Shown: positions 1 through 9,587, counted from the stretch's first letter. The stretch: DNA of 64,000 bases from Sphingomonas sp. BK235 (GCF_004345855.1 NZ_SLXN01000003.1:248001-312000); one strand, 5' to 3'. Numbers and translations: made by a program. The notes: a model not told the origin generated them from the sequence alone.

Positions 1-777
1 GATGCTGTCGAGCCGGAACGCCTCCACGCCCTTGTTGGCGAGCCGCAGCGCGACGTCGAGGATCGACAGGAAGACGTCGGGATTGCGCCAGTCGAGATCC
101 CATTGGAACGGGTAGAAGGTGGTCCAGACATGTCCGCCCATCGCGGGCACCGCGGTGAAATTGCCGGGCGCGGTGGCGGGGAAGACCTGGGGCAGTTCGG
201 CGTCGCGCGCGGCAGCGGTGGCGGCGTCGACCACGATGTAGAAATCGCGATAGAAGGGATCGCCCGCGCGCGCCGCCTGCGCCCAGACGTGATCGTCGGC
301 GGTGTGGTTGAGCGCGAGATCGACGCAGAGGCTGATGTTCGCCTCGCGCAGCCGCGCGGTGAGCCGTTCCAGCTCGTCCATGTCGCCCAGCCGCGGCTCG
401 ACCGCGAGATAGTCGGCCACCGCGAAGCCGCCGTCGCTGTCCCCCGCGCGCGCCTTGAGCAGCGCGAGCAGGTGGAGGTAGCGAACGCCCTGGTCGCGCA
501 GATAGGGCACCCGCTCGGCCAGCCCCGCGACCGTGCCCGCGAAGAGGTCGACATAGGTCGAGTAGCCGAGCATGTCGGGGCGGACGAACCAGTCCGGATC
601 GGCGAGCCGCGCGGCGTCGAGCGCGACGAGCGCGGCGGGCCGCTCGACCGCGCGCTCGTGCAGCAGCGCCACCGTCATCGCCCATAGCTCGCCGGTGTCG
701 CCGCGCGCGCCGTACAGCCGTTCGAGCTGGCGACGAAGTCGCGGTCCGATCGCGGCGAGGCGCTGCTCCATCGTCAT
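1..777 (-). CDS. amylosucrase-type GH13 enzyme, N-terminal part (runs off the left edge)
   Basis: The first 259 codons of a GH13 enzyme of the amylosucrase type, which splits sucrose, transfers glucose to an alpha-1,4-glucan and releases fructose. The family is usually about 640 residues, so more than half is outside the window. Visible are the conserved GGFAVADY (116-123), DLALNH (153-158) and FRLDS, with the probable nucleophile Asp257 three residues before the edge. The ATG at 775-777 is taken as the start; an ATG two codons later is in frame. A perfect LacI-type palindrome lies 55 bp upstream and a lacI-family gene in the same orientation lies behind it, so sugar-responsive control is likely. 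A sucrose hydrolase from the same subfamily cannot be excluded. Confidence 0.85.
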   Translation of the reverse strand, partial: MTMEQRLAAIGPRLRRQLERLYGARGDTGELWAMTVALLHERAVERPAALVALDAARLADPDWFVRPDMLGYSTYVDLFAGTVAGLAERVPYLRDQGVRYLHLLALLKARAGDSDGGFAVADYLAVEPRLGDMDELERLTARLREANISLCVDLALNHTADDHVWAQAARAGDPFYRDFYIVVDAATAAARDAELPQVFPATAPGNFTAVPAMGGHVWTTFYPFQWDLDWRNPDVFLSILDVALRLANKGVEAFRLDSI

Positions 778-832
778 GCCGATTCCCGTGGTGCTTCGTC
801 CGGCACGCCCTTAGGGTAGACCGCCGGGAGCT

Positions 833-844
833 GCAATCGATTGC
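833..844. promoter_or_regulatory. LacI-type operator upstream of the amylosucrase gene
   Basis: GCAATCGATTGC is a perfect 12-bp palindrome with the central CpG typical of LacI/GalR operators. It lies 55 bp upstream of the amylosucrase start and between that gene and the LacI-family gene at 956-1954, which is its most likely ligand. The palindrome is seen directly; the protein-site pairing is inferred. Confidence 0.7.
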
Positions 845-955
845 GGTCGAGCGACTGTCGCGGTTCGAACCAGCGTCAACGTCGGATACACGGGGCCAAG
901 GCGTGCTCCGGCGGTCGCAGGAGCACCTCGCCGGTCACAGCAGATGAACCACGCG

Positions 956-1954
956 CTAGGTCGAGGCGCGCACCACCAGCTCCGGGGGGATCACCGCCGC
1001 GTCCGCCGGCTCGCCCGCGATGCGCGCGACCAGCCGCTCGACCATCAGCGCGGCGCCGGTGGCCAGATCCTGCCGGATCGTGGTCAGCGGCGGCGAGGTG
1101 TGCGCCGCCAGCGTGACATCGTCATAGCCGATCACCGCCATGTCGCTGGGCACGTCGATGCCGGCCTCGCTCGCCGCGCGCAGCACGCTCATCGCGGCGA
1201 CGTCGGAGGCGGCGAACACCGCGTCGGGCAGCGTGCCCACCGCGAGCCGGGTGCGCATCGCGGCATGGACGCGATCGGGGTCCATCGGCGTGGCGAGCAC
1301 CTCGGCGCGTACCCCCGCCTCGCGCGCCACCGCGGTGAAGCCCGCGAGCCGGTCGGCGAACTCGGGCGGCGCGGGATCGCCGACGAAGAGCAGGCGGCGC
1401 CGGTCGCGCGCGAGCAGATGCGTCGCCGCCAGCCGCCCGCCGGCGACATTGTCCGACCCGATCGCGAGATGGCGCTGCCCGGCGCGATGCACGCCCCAGA
1501 CGACCAGCGGTCCGTACCGCGCCGCGACTCGCTCGATCGTGCGATATTGGTCCGACTGGCCGATCAGCAGCAGCCCGTCGACCCGGCCCGAATCGACCAG
1601 CCGCTCGAGCCAGTCGTTGTTCTCGGGCAGCACGCGCGAGAGCAGCACGTCGTAACCGCGATCGACCAGCAGGTCGGCGATATAGCCGAGCAGGGAGAGG
1701 AAGAAGGGGTCGGTGAGGTGCTGGGTTCGCGCATGGCCCAGCGGCATCGCCAGCCCGATCGCGCCGGTGCTGCGCAGCCGGAGGTTGCGCGCCATCTGGT
1801 TGGGGCGGACGTCGTGCTCGCGTGCCAATGCCTGGATGCGCGCCTGGGTCGCCTTGCTGACCGACGGGTGGCCCGACAGCGCCCGCGACACGGTCGCGGT
1901 GGACACACCCGCCAGCGCGGCCAGATCCGCCAGCTTGGTAGGCTTTGACGACAA
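956..1954 (-). CDS. LacI-family transcriptional regulator
   Basis: A 332-residue repressor of the LacI/GalR family. The N-terminal helix-turn-helix reads KLADLAALAGVSTATVSRAL, followed by a hinge region and a periplasmic-binding-protein-like sensor domain ending in the family's AVIGYDDV and TTIRQD segments. It lies upstream of the amylosucrase gene in the same direction, with the palindrome 833-844 between them, so it probably controls use of sucrose or related alpha-glucosides. The effector cannot be read from the sequence. Codon use is like that of its neighbours and the length is normal. Confidence 0.93.
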   Translation of the reverse strand: MSSKPTKLADLAALAGVSTATVSRALSGHPSVSKATQARIQALAREHDVRPNQMARNLRLRSTGAIGLAMPLGHARTQHLTDPFFLSLLGYIADLLVDRGYDVLLSRVLPENNDWLERLVDSGRVDGLLLIGQSDQYRTIERVAARYGPLVVWGVHRAGQRHLAIGSDNVAGGRLAATHLLARDRRRLLFVGDPAPPEFADRLAGFTAVAREAGVRAEVLATPMDPDRVHAAMRTRLAVGTLPDAVFAASDVAAMSVLRAASEAGIDVPSDMAVIGYDDVTLAAHTSPPLTTIRQDLATGAALMVERLVARIAGEPADAAVIPPELVVRAST

Positions 1955-2021
1955 GCGGATCCCCCTCGAAATCCTGCCTATCTAGTCGCTCGTCCGAGCG
2001 GCCCGCAATGGGGAGGGGGCG

Positions 2022-2651
2022 TCAGCCCGGCGCGCCGAGACGATCGAGCTCGCGGTCGATGAAGTCCATCAGCATGGCCACGACCGCCGGGGGCGTCTCG
2101 CGGTTCTTGACGAGGCGGCGCTGGAACACCCCGGCGGAGACCACGAGGATCGACTCGGCGAGACAGCGCAGCGACTCGATCGCACGCGCGTCGGGAACGA
2201 TCGTGCGCAACGCCTCCATCAGCCGCTCGCGCAGCCGCTCGTCGAGCGATCGGAAGATCTCGGCCAGTCGCGGGTTGCGGGCGGTCTCGGCGATGATCTC
2301 GGAGACGAGCCGCTCGTCGGGCATGTCCGCGCAGGTGATGAACCGCTCGATCCAGGCGCGCACCGCGACGCGGTCGATCGCGCACCGCCCCGCGCACAGC
2401 TCGTCGCCGCCGAGGAAATCGGCGAGGTCCTGCTCCGCCAGCGCGGCGACGATCGCCTCCTTGTTCGCGAAATCGCGGTAGATCTGCCCCACCAGCACGC
2501 CCGAACGCTCGGAGATCCGCGCCATGCCGGTCGCGTGGAAGCCGTGCTCGGCAAAAAGTTCCCGTGCGGCTTGAACTATTTTGGCGCGACGCGCGTTTGC
2601 CTTGCCGCTCCGATCCCGCGGCACCGTCGCCATGCGGTCGTCTGACGTCAT
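2022..2651 (-). CDS. TetR/AcrR-family regulator of the adjacent RND efflux operon
   Basis: A 209-residue TetR-type repressor. The N-terminal DNA-binding domain runs from AKIVQAARELFAEHGF through the helix-turn-helix near GQIYRDFANKEAIV; the remainder is the helical ligand-binding and dimerisation domain. The frame is open further upstream (to 2714), but that extension would run through the divergent operator, so the ATG at 2649-2651 is preferred; an ATG six codons later is also possible. It is divergent from the efflux operon, with a TGAGTGA-N4-TCACTCA dyad in the shared intergenic space. This is the classical arrangement of a local, drug-responsive repressor. The ligand is unknown. Confidence 0.9.
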   Translation of the reverse strand: MTSDDRMATVPRDRSGKANARRAKIVQAARELFAEHGFHATGMARISERSGVLVGQIYRDFANKEAIVAALAEQDLADFLGGDELCAGRCAIDRVAVRAWIERFITCADMPDERLVSEIIAETARNPRLAEIFRSLDERLRERLMEALRTIVPDARAIESLRCLAESILVVSAGVFQRRLVKNRETPPAVVAMLMDFIDRELDRLGAPG

Positions 2652-2664
2652 CTTCTTACTCGTA

Positions 2665-2693
2665 TTGACGATCTGCTCTCTTCGCAGTAGCAG
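2665..2693 (+). promoter_or_regulatory. predicted promoter of the RND efflux operon
   Basis: A TTGACG -35 box (2665-2670) and a weak TAGCAG -10 box (2688-2693) are separated by 17 bp. A start point just downstream would fall in the TetR-type dyad at 2700-2717, consistent with repression by blocking initiation. The prediction comes from motif matching only. Confidence 0.4.
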
Positions 2694-2699
2694 CATTCG

Positions 2700-2717
2700 T
2701 GAGTGAGCGATCACTCA
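2700..2717. promoter_or_regulatory. TetR-type operator between the tetR gene and the efflux operon
   Basis: TGAGTGA-GCGA-TCACTCA has two perfect 7-bp inverted arms around a 4-bp centre. It lies between the divergent tetR gene (start at 2651) and the adaptor gene (start at 2733), where one bound dimer could control both. The dyad is seen directly; its use by the adjacent TetR protein is inferred. Confidence 0.7.
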
Positions 2718-2732
2718 CACACATTCGACGAG

Positions 2733-3974
2733 ATGTCCATGGCAAAACAGGGGTTGGCGCTCGCGGCGCTGGTGATGGTTCCGCTCGCCGCGTGCAGCGG
2801 CGGCGGGAACGAGCAGGGTGCGGCCAAGGGCGGCGCCGAGCAGCAGGGGCAGGCCGCACCGCCGCAGGTCGGCGTGGTGACGGTGCAGCCCGAGTCGGTC
2901 ACGCTGACGACCGTGCTGCCGGGCCGTACCAGCGCGTATGAGACGTCCGAAGTGCGCCCGCAGGTCAACGGCCTCGTCACCGCGCGGCTGTTCACCGAGG
3001 GCGACCAGGTCAAGAAGGGTCAGGCGCTCTACCGCGTCGACCCGCAGCCCTATCAGGCGCAGGTCGCCAATGCCCGCGCCGCGCTGGCGCGCGCGCGCGC
3101 CGCGATCGCGTCGAGTGCGGCGTTGCAGCGGCGGTACGGCGAGCTCGTCAAGATCAACGCGATCGCACGGCAGGACTTCGAGAATGCGGTGACCTCCGCC
3201 GAGCAGGCGCGCGCCGACGTCGCCGCGCAGCAGGCCGCGTTGCGCACCGCGCAGATCGATCTGGCGCGCACCACGATCCGCGCGCCGATCTCGGGGCGGA
3301 TCGGGCGCTCGATCGTCACCACCGGCGCGCTGGTCAGCTCGGGTCAGACGAATGCGCTGACCACGATCCAGCGACTTGACCCGATCTATGTCGACGTCAG
3401 CCAGTCGAGCGCCGACCTGCTGCGGCTGCGCCAGCAGATCGCCGCGGGCGACCTGTCGCGCGGCGGCCGCGCCGCGCGCGTGCAGCTGCGGCTCGAGGAC
3501 GGCTCGGTCTATCCGATCGAGGGCAAGCTCCAGTTCGCCGACGTCAGCGTCGATCCCAACACGGGCACGCAGACGATCCGCGCGCTGTTTCCGAACCCGC
3601 GCGGGCTGCTGCTGCCGGGCATGTACGTCCGCGCCGAGCTGGTCGAGGGCACGCAGGCCAATGCGCTGCTGGTGCCGCAGCGTGCGGTGACCCGCGACGA
3701 GAAGGGCAATCCCAGCGTGCTGGTCGTCGGTTCCGACGGCAAGCTCCAGCCGCGCGCGCTCACCGCGCCGCGGACCATCGGCGAGAACTGGCTGGTCACC
3801 TCGGGCCTCAAGGCCGGCGACAAGGTCGTGGTCGAGGGCGCGATGATGCTGCGTCCCGGCATGCCGGTGAAGGCGGTGCCGTACAATCCGAACGCCGCGC
3901 AGGCCGCGCCGGGCCAGGGTGCACCGGGCCAGCAGGGCGGCGGACAGCAGGGCCAGCAGGCGCAAGGAAAGTAA
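2733..3974 (+). CDS. efflux RND transporter periplasmic adaptor subunit (AcrA/MexA-like)
   Basis: A 413-residue membrane-fusion protein that links the inner-membrane RND pump to the outer-membrane channel. It has a lipoprotein signal with lipobox LAAC (lipidated Cys21), then a biotinyl-lipoyl-like half-motif, a coiled-coil hairpin rich in Ala, Arg and Gln, the second lipoyl half (RTTIRAPISGRIGRS), and beta-barrel and membrane-proximal domains. The last 30 residues are a low-complexity Gly/Gln/Ala/Pro tail. An ATG at 2739 is an alternative start; a GTG at 2703 lies inside the operator and is unlikely. It is the first gene of the efflux operon, 6 bp before the pump gene. Confidence 0.93.
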   Translation: MSMAKQGLALAALVMVPLAACSGGGNEQGAAKGGAEQQGQAAPPQVGVVTVQPESVTLTTVLPGRTSAYETSEVRPQVNGLVTARLFTEGDQVKKGQALYRVDPQPYQAQVANARAALARARAAIASSAALQRRYGELVKINAIARQDFENAVTSAEQARADVAAQQAALRTAQIDLARTTIRAPISGRIGRSIVTTGALVSSGQTNALTTIQRLDPIYVDVSQSSADLLRLRQQIAAGDLSRGGRAARVQLRLEDGSVYPIEGKLQFADVSVDPNTGTQTIRALFPNPRGLLLPGMYVRAELVEGTQANALLVPQRAVTRDEKGNPSVLVVGSDGKLQPRALTAPRTIGENWLVTSGLKAGDKVVVEGAMMLRPGMPVKAVPYNPNAAQAAPGQGAPGQQGGGQQGQQAQGK

Positions 3975-3980
3975 CGCCGC

Positions 3981-6900
3981 ATGTCGCGCTTCTTCATCGA
4001 CCGGCCCATCTTCGCATGGGTCATCGCCATGGCGCTGATGCTGGCGGGGATCATCGCGATCCGCAGCCTGCCGGTCGCGCAATTCCCCGAGATCGCGCCC
4101 CCCGCGGTGGCGATCGCCGCCACCTATCCGGGCGCCGACGCCGAGACGCTCGAGCGCACCACCACGCAGATCATCGAGCAGCAGCTGCGCGGCATCGACA
4201 ATCTGCGCTATTTCTCGTCGTCTTCCTCCTCGGCGGGCGTCGTCACGATCACGCTGACCTTCGAGCAGGGCACCGACCCCGACATCGCGCAGGTCCAGGT
4301 CCAGAACAAGCTGCAGGCGGCGACCCCGCTGCTGCCGCAGGAGGTCCAGCGCCAGGGCATCCAGGTGACCAAGTCGGCGGCGAGCTTCCTCGCGGTGGTC
4401 GGCCTCGTCTCCACCGACGGGTCGCACAGCAACAACGACCTCGCCGACATGGTCGTGTCCAAGTTCCAGGACCCGGTCAGCCGCATCAACGGCGTCGGCG
4501 AGCTCCAGGTGTTCGGCTCGCAATATGCGATGCGCATCTGGCTCGATCCGCTCAAGCTCAACAATTACGCGCTGACCGTCGCCGACGTCACCGCCGCGGT
4601 GCAGGCGCAGAACGCGCAGGTTTCCGCCGGCCAGATCGGCGCGCAGCCCGCGCCCAAGGAGCAGATGCTCAACGCGACCGTCTCGGTGCAGTCGCGGCTG
4701 CAGACGCCCGAGCAGTTCGGCACCATCCGGCTCAAGACCGGCACCGACGGCTCGGTGGTGCGGCTGCGCGACGTCGCGCGGGTCGAGATCGGCGCCGAGA
4801 ATTACGGCTTCGACGTACAGTATAACGGCAAGCCGGCGTCGGGCTTCGGCGTCCGTCTGGCGGCGGGCGCGAACGCGCTCGACACGGTCGACCTGCTCAA
4901 GGCGCGCGTCGCCGAGATCGGCAAGACGCTGCCCGCCGACGTGAAGGTGATCTACCCCTACGACATCACGCCGTTCGTGCGGCTGTCGGTGGAGCAGGTG
5001 ATCCACACGCTGATCGAGGCGGTGGTGCTCGTCTTCCTCGTCATGTTCCTGTTCCTGCAGAACTGGCGCGCGACGCTGATCCCGACGATCGCGGTGCCGG
5101 TGGTGCTGCTCGGCACCTTCGCGGTGATGGCGCTGGCGGGCTTCACGATCAACACGCTGACCCTGTTCGGCATGGTGCTGGCGATCGGCCTGCTCGTCGA
5201 CGACGCGATCGTCGTGGTCGAGAACGTCGAGCGCCTGATCGTCACCGAGCACCTCAGCCCCAAGGAAGCCGCGCGCAAGTCGATGGACGAGATCAGCAGC
5301 GCGCTGGTCGGCATCGGCATGGTGCTCTCCGCGGTGTTCCTGCCGATGGCCTTCTTCGGCGGCTCGACCGGCGTGATCTACCGCCAGTTCTCGATCACGA
5401 TCGTCTCGGCGATGGTGCTCTCGGTGCTGGTCGCGCTGATCCTGACGCCCGCGCTCTGCGCCACGATCCTGAAGCCGCACGACCCCGACAAGCAGGAGGG
5501 CAACGGCCTGCTGGCGCGCTTCTTCCGCTGGTTCAACCGCAACTTCGACCGCGCGCAGCATCGCTACGAGGGCGGGGTGAAGAGCACCGCGCGCCACTGG
5601 AAGCGCTCGCTGCTGGTCTATCTGCTGATCGTCGCGGGCATGGCGCTCGTCTTCATCCGGCTGCCCTCGGGCTTCCTGCCCGACGAGGACCAGGGCTTCG
5701 TGCTCGCGCTGGTGCAGGGCCCGGCGGGCGCGAGCAGTGCGCGCACCGAGAAGGGGCTGGCGCTGACCCGCGACCACTTCCTCAAGCAGGAGGCCAAGAA
5801 CGTCCAGGGCGTCTTCACCATCAACGGCTTCAGCTTCGCCGGCCAGGGCCAGAACACCGGCCTCGTCTTCGTCAACCTGAAGCCGTGGGAGGACCGCTCG
5901 GGCGGCGACAATCGCGCCCAGGCGATCGTCGGGCGCGCGATGGGGTCCTTCTCGCAATACAAGGACGGTCTGATTTTCGCGCTGATCCCGCCCGCGGTGC
6001 AGGAGCTCGGCAACGCCACCGGCTTCGACGTCCAGCTGGTCGACACCGGCGGCGTCGGGCACGAGAAGCTGACGCAGATCCGCAACATGATGCTCGGCAT
6101 GGCGTCGCAAGACCCGCGGCTGGCGCAGGTGCGCCCGCTGAGCCTGGAGGACGCGCCGCAGCTCAAGGTGAAGATCGACGAGGACAAGGCGCGCGCGCTC
6201 GGGCTCGACCTCGCCGACGTCAACAGCACCATCGCGACCGCGTGGGGCGGCGGCTATATCAACGACTTCATTGACCGCGGTCGCGTGAAGCGGGTCTATG
6301 TCCAGAATGACGGGCCATACCGTATGGCGCCCGAGGACGTCGGCGAGCTGTACGTCCGCGGCGCGAACGGGCAGATGGCGCCGTTCACCGCCTTCTCGAC
6401 GCTGGAATGGGCCAACGCGCCCGTCTCGCTGACCCGCTACAACGGTCAGCCCGCGATGCAGCTGCAGGGCTCGGCCGGGCCGGGGGAGAGCACCGGCGCG
6501 GCGATGGAGGCGTTGCAGGAGATCCACGCCAAGCTGCCCCCGGGCACGACGCTGGAATGGACCGGCCTCTCCTATGAGGAGCGGCTGTCGGGCGGGCAGG
6601 CGCCGGCGCTGTACGGTCTGTCGCTGCTGATCGTCTTCCTCTGCCTCGCCGCGCTGTACGAGAGCTGGTCGGTGCCGATCTCGGTGCTGCTGGTGGTGCC
6701 GCTCGGCATCATCGGCGCGGTGCTCGCGGCGTGGCTGACCGGGCTGAACAAGGACATCTACCTCCAGGTCGGCCTGATCACGACGATCGGCGTGTCCGCC
6801 AAGAACGCGATCCTGATCGTCGAGTTCGCCGAGGAACGGATGGCAGAAGGGCTGAGCGCCTTCGACGCGGCGGTGGAGGCGGCCAAGCTGCGCCTGCGCC

Positions 6901-7199
6901 CGATCCTGATGACCAGCCTCGCCTTCGTGTTCGGCGTGATGCCGCTGGCGGTGTCGACGGGCGCGGGCGCGGGCGGCCAGAACGCGATCGGTCGCGCGGT
7001 GGTGGGCGGCATGCTGTCCGCGACGGTGCTGGCGATCTTCTTCGTGCCGATGTTCTTCGTCGTCGTGCTGCGGCTGTTCGGGCACGGCGGCCACGCCGCG
7101 ACCCCCGACCGGACCGACGACCCCGACGACGCCGACCGCCGGGCGGACGACGCCGCCCTCGACCATCATCCCGGGGCACCGCGCCCCGAGGGAGCCTGA
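3981..7199 (+). CDS. efflux RND transporter permease (AcrB/MexB-like, HAE1 type)
   Basis: A 1072-residue proton-driven multidrug pump of the inner membrane. The N-terminus [18 protein letters not shown] is typical of the hydrophobe/amphiphile efflux-1 family. The proton-relay residues are in place: Asp407-Asp408 in TM4 ([12 protein letters not shown]) and Lys941 in TM10 ([10 protein letters not shown]). Two large periplasmic loops separate the two six-helix halves. The C-terminus after the last membrane helix is a hydrophilic His/Asp/Arg/Pro tail of about 40 residues, longer than in E. coli AcrB. It sits between the adaptor and channel genes and its stop lies 1 bp before the channel start, so all three are co-transcribed. 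The substrate range cannot be predicted. Confidence 0.96.
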   Translation: MSRFFIDRPIFAWVIAMALMLAGIIAIRSLPVAQFPEIAPPAVAIAATYPGADAETLERTTTQIIEQQLRGIDNLRYFSSSSSSAGVVTITLTFEQGTDPDIAQVQVQNKLQAATPLLPQEVQRQGIQVTKSAASFLAVVGLVSTDGSHSNNDLADMVVSKFQDPVSRINGVGELQVFGSQYAMRIWLDPLKLNNYALTVADVTAAVQAQNAQVSAGQIGAQPAPKEQMLNATVSVQSRLQTPEQFGTIRLKTGTDGSVVRLRDVARVEIGAENYGFDVQYNGKPASGFGVRLAAGANALDTVDLLKARVAEIGKTLPADVKVIYPYDITPFVRLSVEQVIHTLIEAVVLVFLVMFLFLQNWRATLIPTIAVPVVLLGTFAVMALAGFTINTLTLFGMVLAIGLLVDDAIVVVENVERLIVTEHLSPKEAARKSMDEISSALVGIGMVLSAVFLPMAFFGGSTGVIYRQFSITIVSAMVLSVLVALILTPALCATILKPHDPDKQEGNGLLARFFRWFNRNFDRAQHRYEGGVKSTARHWKRSLLVYLLIVAGMALVFIRLPSGFLPDEDQGFVLALVQGPAGASSARTEKGLALTRDHFLKQEAKNVQGVFTINGFSFAGQGQNTGLVFVNLKPWEDRSGGDNRAQAIVGRAMGSFSQYKDGLIFALIPPAVQELGNATGFDVQLVDTGGVGHEKLTQIRNMMLGMASQDPRLAQVRPLSLEDAPQLKVKIDEDKARALGLDLADVNSTIATAWGGGYINDFIDRGRVKRVYVQNDGPYRMAPEDVGELYVRGANGQMAPFTAFSTLEWANAPVSLTRYNGQPAMQLQGSAGPGESTGAAMEALQEIHAKLPPGTTLEWTGLSYEERLSGGQAPALYGLSLLIVFLCLAALYESWSVPISVLLVVPLGIIGAVLAAWLTGLNKDIYLQVGLITTIGVSAKNAILIVEFAEERMAEGLSAFDAAVEAAKLRLRPILMTSLAFVFGVMPLAVSTGAGAGGQNAIGRAVVGGMLSATVLAIFFVPMFFVVVLRLFGHGGHAATPDRTDDPDDADRRADDAALDHHPGAPRPEGA

Positions 7200-7200
7200 C

Positions 7201-8721
7201 GTGACTCGTTCCGCGATCCTCGCCGCGCTGGCGCTGTCCAGTGCGCTCGCCGGCTGCAACCTGGCGCCCAAATATGAGCGGCCCGGCGGCGCGGTCCCGG
7301 CCGCGCTGCCGCAAGGTGGCGTCTATCCCGCCGCGGCGAGCGACGCGGCCGACGTCAGCCAGATCGGCTGGCGCGACTTCTTCCTCGATCCGCGGCTGCG
7401 CGGGGTGATCGAGACCGGGCTGGCGAACAACCGCGACCTGCGCGTCGCGGCGGCCAACGTGCTCCAGGCGCGGGCGCAATATCGCGTCCAGCGCGCCGAT
7501 CTGGTGCCGAGCACGACCATCTCGGGGTCGGGCACGTTCACCAACAACATCTTCGGCGCGGCCGGCGCTGCTGCCGGCGCGGGCGCTGGCACGGGCACTG
7601 GCACCGGGACGGGCACCGGCAGTGGCGCGGGTGGCGGCACCGGCGGCGGGACCGGGGTGGGCGCCGGCGCGGGAGTCGGCAGCACGTCTTCGAACGTCGA
7701 GTTTTTCTCGGTCAACGCCGGCTTCTCGGCGTTCGAGCTCGACCTGTTCGGGCGCGTGCGCAACCTCAACCGTGCCGCGCTGGAGCAATATTTCGCGTCG
7801 GAAGAGGCGCAGCGCTCCACCCGCATCAGCCTGATCGCCGAGATCGCGACGGCGTGGCTGACGCTCGCCTCGGACCAGGAGCAGCTGCGGCTCAGCCGCG
7901 AGACGCTCAAGACCTTCGAGGAGACGGTGCGGCTCACCAGCGCGCAGTTCCGCATCGGGGTCGCCTCCGAGCTGGAGGCGCGCCAGGCCGAGACCAATTA
8001 TCAGGCCGCGCGCAACGACATCGCCGCGCTCACCACGCGCGTGGCGCAGGACCAGAACGCGCTCAACCTGCTGGTCGGCACCACCGTGCCCGCCGAGCAG
8101 CTGCCGACCGGGCTCGACGACACGCCGCTGACGCGCGACGCTTTGCCCGGCGACGTCTCGTCCGAGGTGCTGCTGCGCCGCCCCGACGTGCTCCAGGCCG
8201 AGCATCAGCTGATCGCGCAGAACGCCAATATCGGCGCGGCGCGCGCGGCCTTCTTCCCGCGCATCTCGCTCACCGCGACGATCGGGACGATCTCCACCGC
8301 ATTGTCCGGCCTCTTCGGTGGGGGCAGCTTCACCTACACCGGCTCGCCCTCGGTCGGCCTGCCGCTGTTCGACGGCGGGCGCAACGCGGGCAACCTCGAT
8401 TATGCCAAGGCGTCGCAGCAGGCCGCGGTGGCGACCTATGAGAAGACGATCCAGACGTCCTTCCGCGAGGTGGCCGACGCGCTGGCGCAGCGCGGCACGA
8501 TCGGCGAGCAGGTCTCAGCGCAGACCGCCCGCGCCGAGGCCGCCTCGGTCGCGGCGCGACTGTCCGACGCACGCTACCGCGCGGGCGTGGACTCGTTCCT
8601 GACCTCGCTCGACGCGCAGCGTACCGCTTATTCGGCGCAGCAGCAGCTGGTGACCACGCGGCTGAGCCGCGCGAGCAACCTGGTGGAGCTGTACCGCTCG
8701 CTGGGCGGGGGGCTGCGCTGA
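7201..8721 (+). CDS. efflux outer-membrane channel (NodT/OprM-like TolC-family lipoprotein) with a glycine-rich insertion
   Basis: A 506-residue outer-membrane factor completing the tripartite efflux system. It starts with GTG one base after the pump stop, has a lipobox LAGC (Cys19), and contains the two structural repeats of the family (first around ELDLFGRVRN, second around VGLPLFDGGRNAGNLDYA). Residues 119-161 are an unusual Gly/Ala/Thr-rich tract made of Thr-Gly and Ala-Gly dipeptides, placed just before the strand that leads into the first periplasmic helix. By family topology this should be a surface loop. No gene follows closely in the same transcript except a small unknown protein 70 bp on. 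Confidence 0.93.
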   Translation: MTRSAILAALALSSALAGCNLAPKYERPGGAVPAALPQGGVYPAAASDAADVSQIGWRDFFLDPRLRGVIETGLANNRDLRVAAANVLQARAQYRVQRADLVPSTTISGSGTFTNNIFGAAGAAAGAGAGTGTGTGTGTGSGAGGGTGGGTGVGAGAGVGSTSSNVEFFSVNAGFSAFELDLFGRVRNLNRAALEQYFASEEAQRSTRISLIAEIATAWLTLASDQEQLRLSRETLKTFEETVRLTSAQFRIGVASELEARQAETNYQAARNDIAALTTRVAQDQNALNLLVGTTVPAEQLPTGLDDTPLTRDALPGDVSSEVLLRRPDVLQAEHQLIAQNANIGAARAAFFPRISLTATIGTISTALSGLFGGGSFTYTGSPSVGLPLFDGGRNAGNLDYAKASQQAAVATYEKTIQTSFREVADALAQRGTIGEQVSAQTARAEAASVAARLSDARYRAGVDSFLTSLDAQRTAYSAQQQLVTTRLSRASNLVELYRSLGGGLR

Positions 8722-8791
8722 GGCGCAAAGCTCTGCTTGCCACGGTTGGAATTCGGCGTACTCTCCTCTCAAAACAGGTGAGGAGAGGGCG

Positions 8792-9046
8792 ATGCTGTCG
8801 AACGAGCGCGCTGGTGACGAGAGCATCGTCATCCTTCAGTCGCTGCTGTGCCTGATGCGCGAGAAGAACCTGCTGACCCGCGCCGATATCGAGACGCTGT
8901 GTGAGCGAGTCGCCGCGCGCGTGGCCCAGGCCGAGCGCGACCCGATGCCGTGCTGCGCCGAGGCGACGACCGCCGCGGCGCACGAGATGGCGCGGATCGG
9001 CAGCTACATCGGCCAGCGCTACGGCGGCAAGCACCGCCGGCTATAG
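8792..9046 (+). CDS. small hypothetical protein
   Basis: An 84-residue protein I do not recognise. It is probably cytoplasmic and helical, with a central segment LLTRADIETLCERVAARV that looks like a short helical hairpin, a Cys-Cys pair (PCCAE), and a basic C-terminus. It has no signal peptide or membrane segment. The sequence AGGTGAGGAGAGGGCG just before the ATG gives a strong ribosome-binding site, and codon use matches its neighbours, both supporting a real gene. It lies 70 bp after the efflux channel gene and may be read from that operon, but nothing shows a shared role. Confidence 0.6.
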   Translation: MLSNERAGDESIVILQSLLCLMREKNLLTRADIETLCERVAARVAQAERDPMPCCAEATTAAAHEMARIGSYIGQRYGGKHRRL

Positions 9047-9110
9047 GACAGGATGACGCCACGCCGGGGATGACCGCGCCGCCAGCGCGGAGCGCCGCCG
9101 GACGGCAGGC

Positions 9111-9587
9111 TCAGGCGATCCCGAGGTCGGCCGGCCCGAAGGCGTCGGGCAGCAGGTCGGACAGGTGGTAGCGCGCCACCGCCGAGCCTTCCGCGCCCGC
9201 GCAATAGACGGCGAGGTCGCGCCCGCTGAGTTGGGCCGCCTCGTTGAGCACCTGGCGGCAGCGCCCGCACGGACGCACCGGCGTATCACCGGTCGCGCGG
9301 CCGTCCGGCCCCATCGCGCCGCCGATCACCCCTATTGCGACCACGCGGCGCAACCGACCGGAGGCGGACACGGTCGCGATCGCCACCGTCTCGGCGCAGA
9401 GCGACAGGCCGTAGCTGGCATTCTCGACATTGGCGCCGGTCACGACGCTGCCGTCGTCGAGCAGCACCGCCGCCCCGACCGCGAAGCGCGAATAGGGCGC
9501 GTGCGCGTGCGCTGCCGCGGCGCGTGCCGCTTCGATCAACGTCGTCGCCTCGGACGAGGGCGCCTGATCCTGATCCCGCTCGCTCAT
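9111..9587 (-). CDS. cdd: cytidine deaminase
   Basis: A 158-residue zinc enzyme that deaminates cytidine and deoxycytidine to uridine and deoxyuridine for pyrimidine salvage. The signature CAE motif (Cys64, Glu66) and PCGRC (Cys107, Cys110) supply the zinc ligands and the proton-shuttling Glu; the substrate-recognition segment around GANVENASYG is present. The length fits the small homotetrameric class. The ATG overlaps the stop of the upstream GH25-like gene by 4 bp (ATGA), so the two are translationally coupled, an odd pairing with no obvious functional link. Confidence 0.93.
   Translation of the reverse strand: MSERDQDQAPSSEATTLIEAARAAAAHAHAPYSRFAVGAAVLLDDGSVVTGANVENASYGLSLCAETVAIATVSASGRLRRVVAIGVIGGAMGPDGRATGDTPVRPCGRCRQVLNEAAQLSGRDLAVYCAGAEGSAVARYHLSDLLPDAFGPADLGIA

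Noticed and set aside
860..875. GGTTCGAACC-like string resembling a tRNA T-loop
   Set aside because: No acceptor stem, anticodon arm or CCA context could be built around it.
2715..7271. Very long antisense open frame (about 1500 codons) opposite the RND efflux genes
   Set aside because: It is rich in Arg, His, Asp and Val with no domain or signal; long antisense frames are expected in GC-rich DNA where third positions avoid stops. The sense strand encodes clear family proteins.
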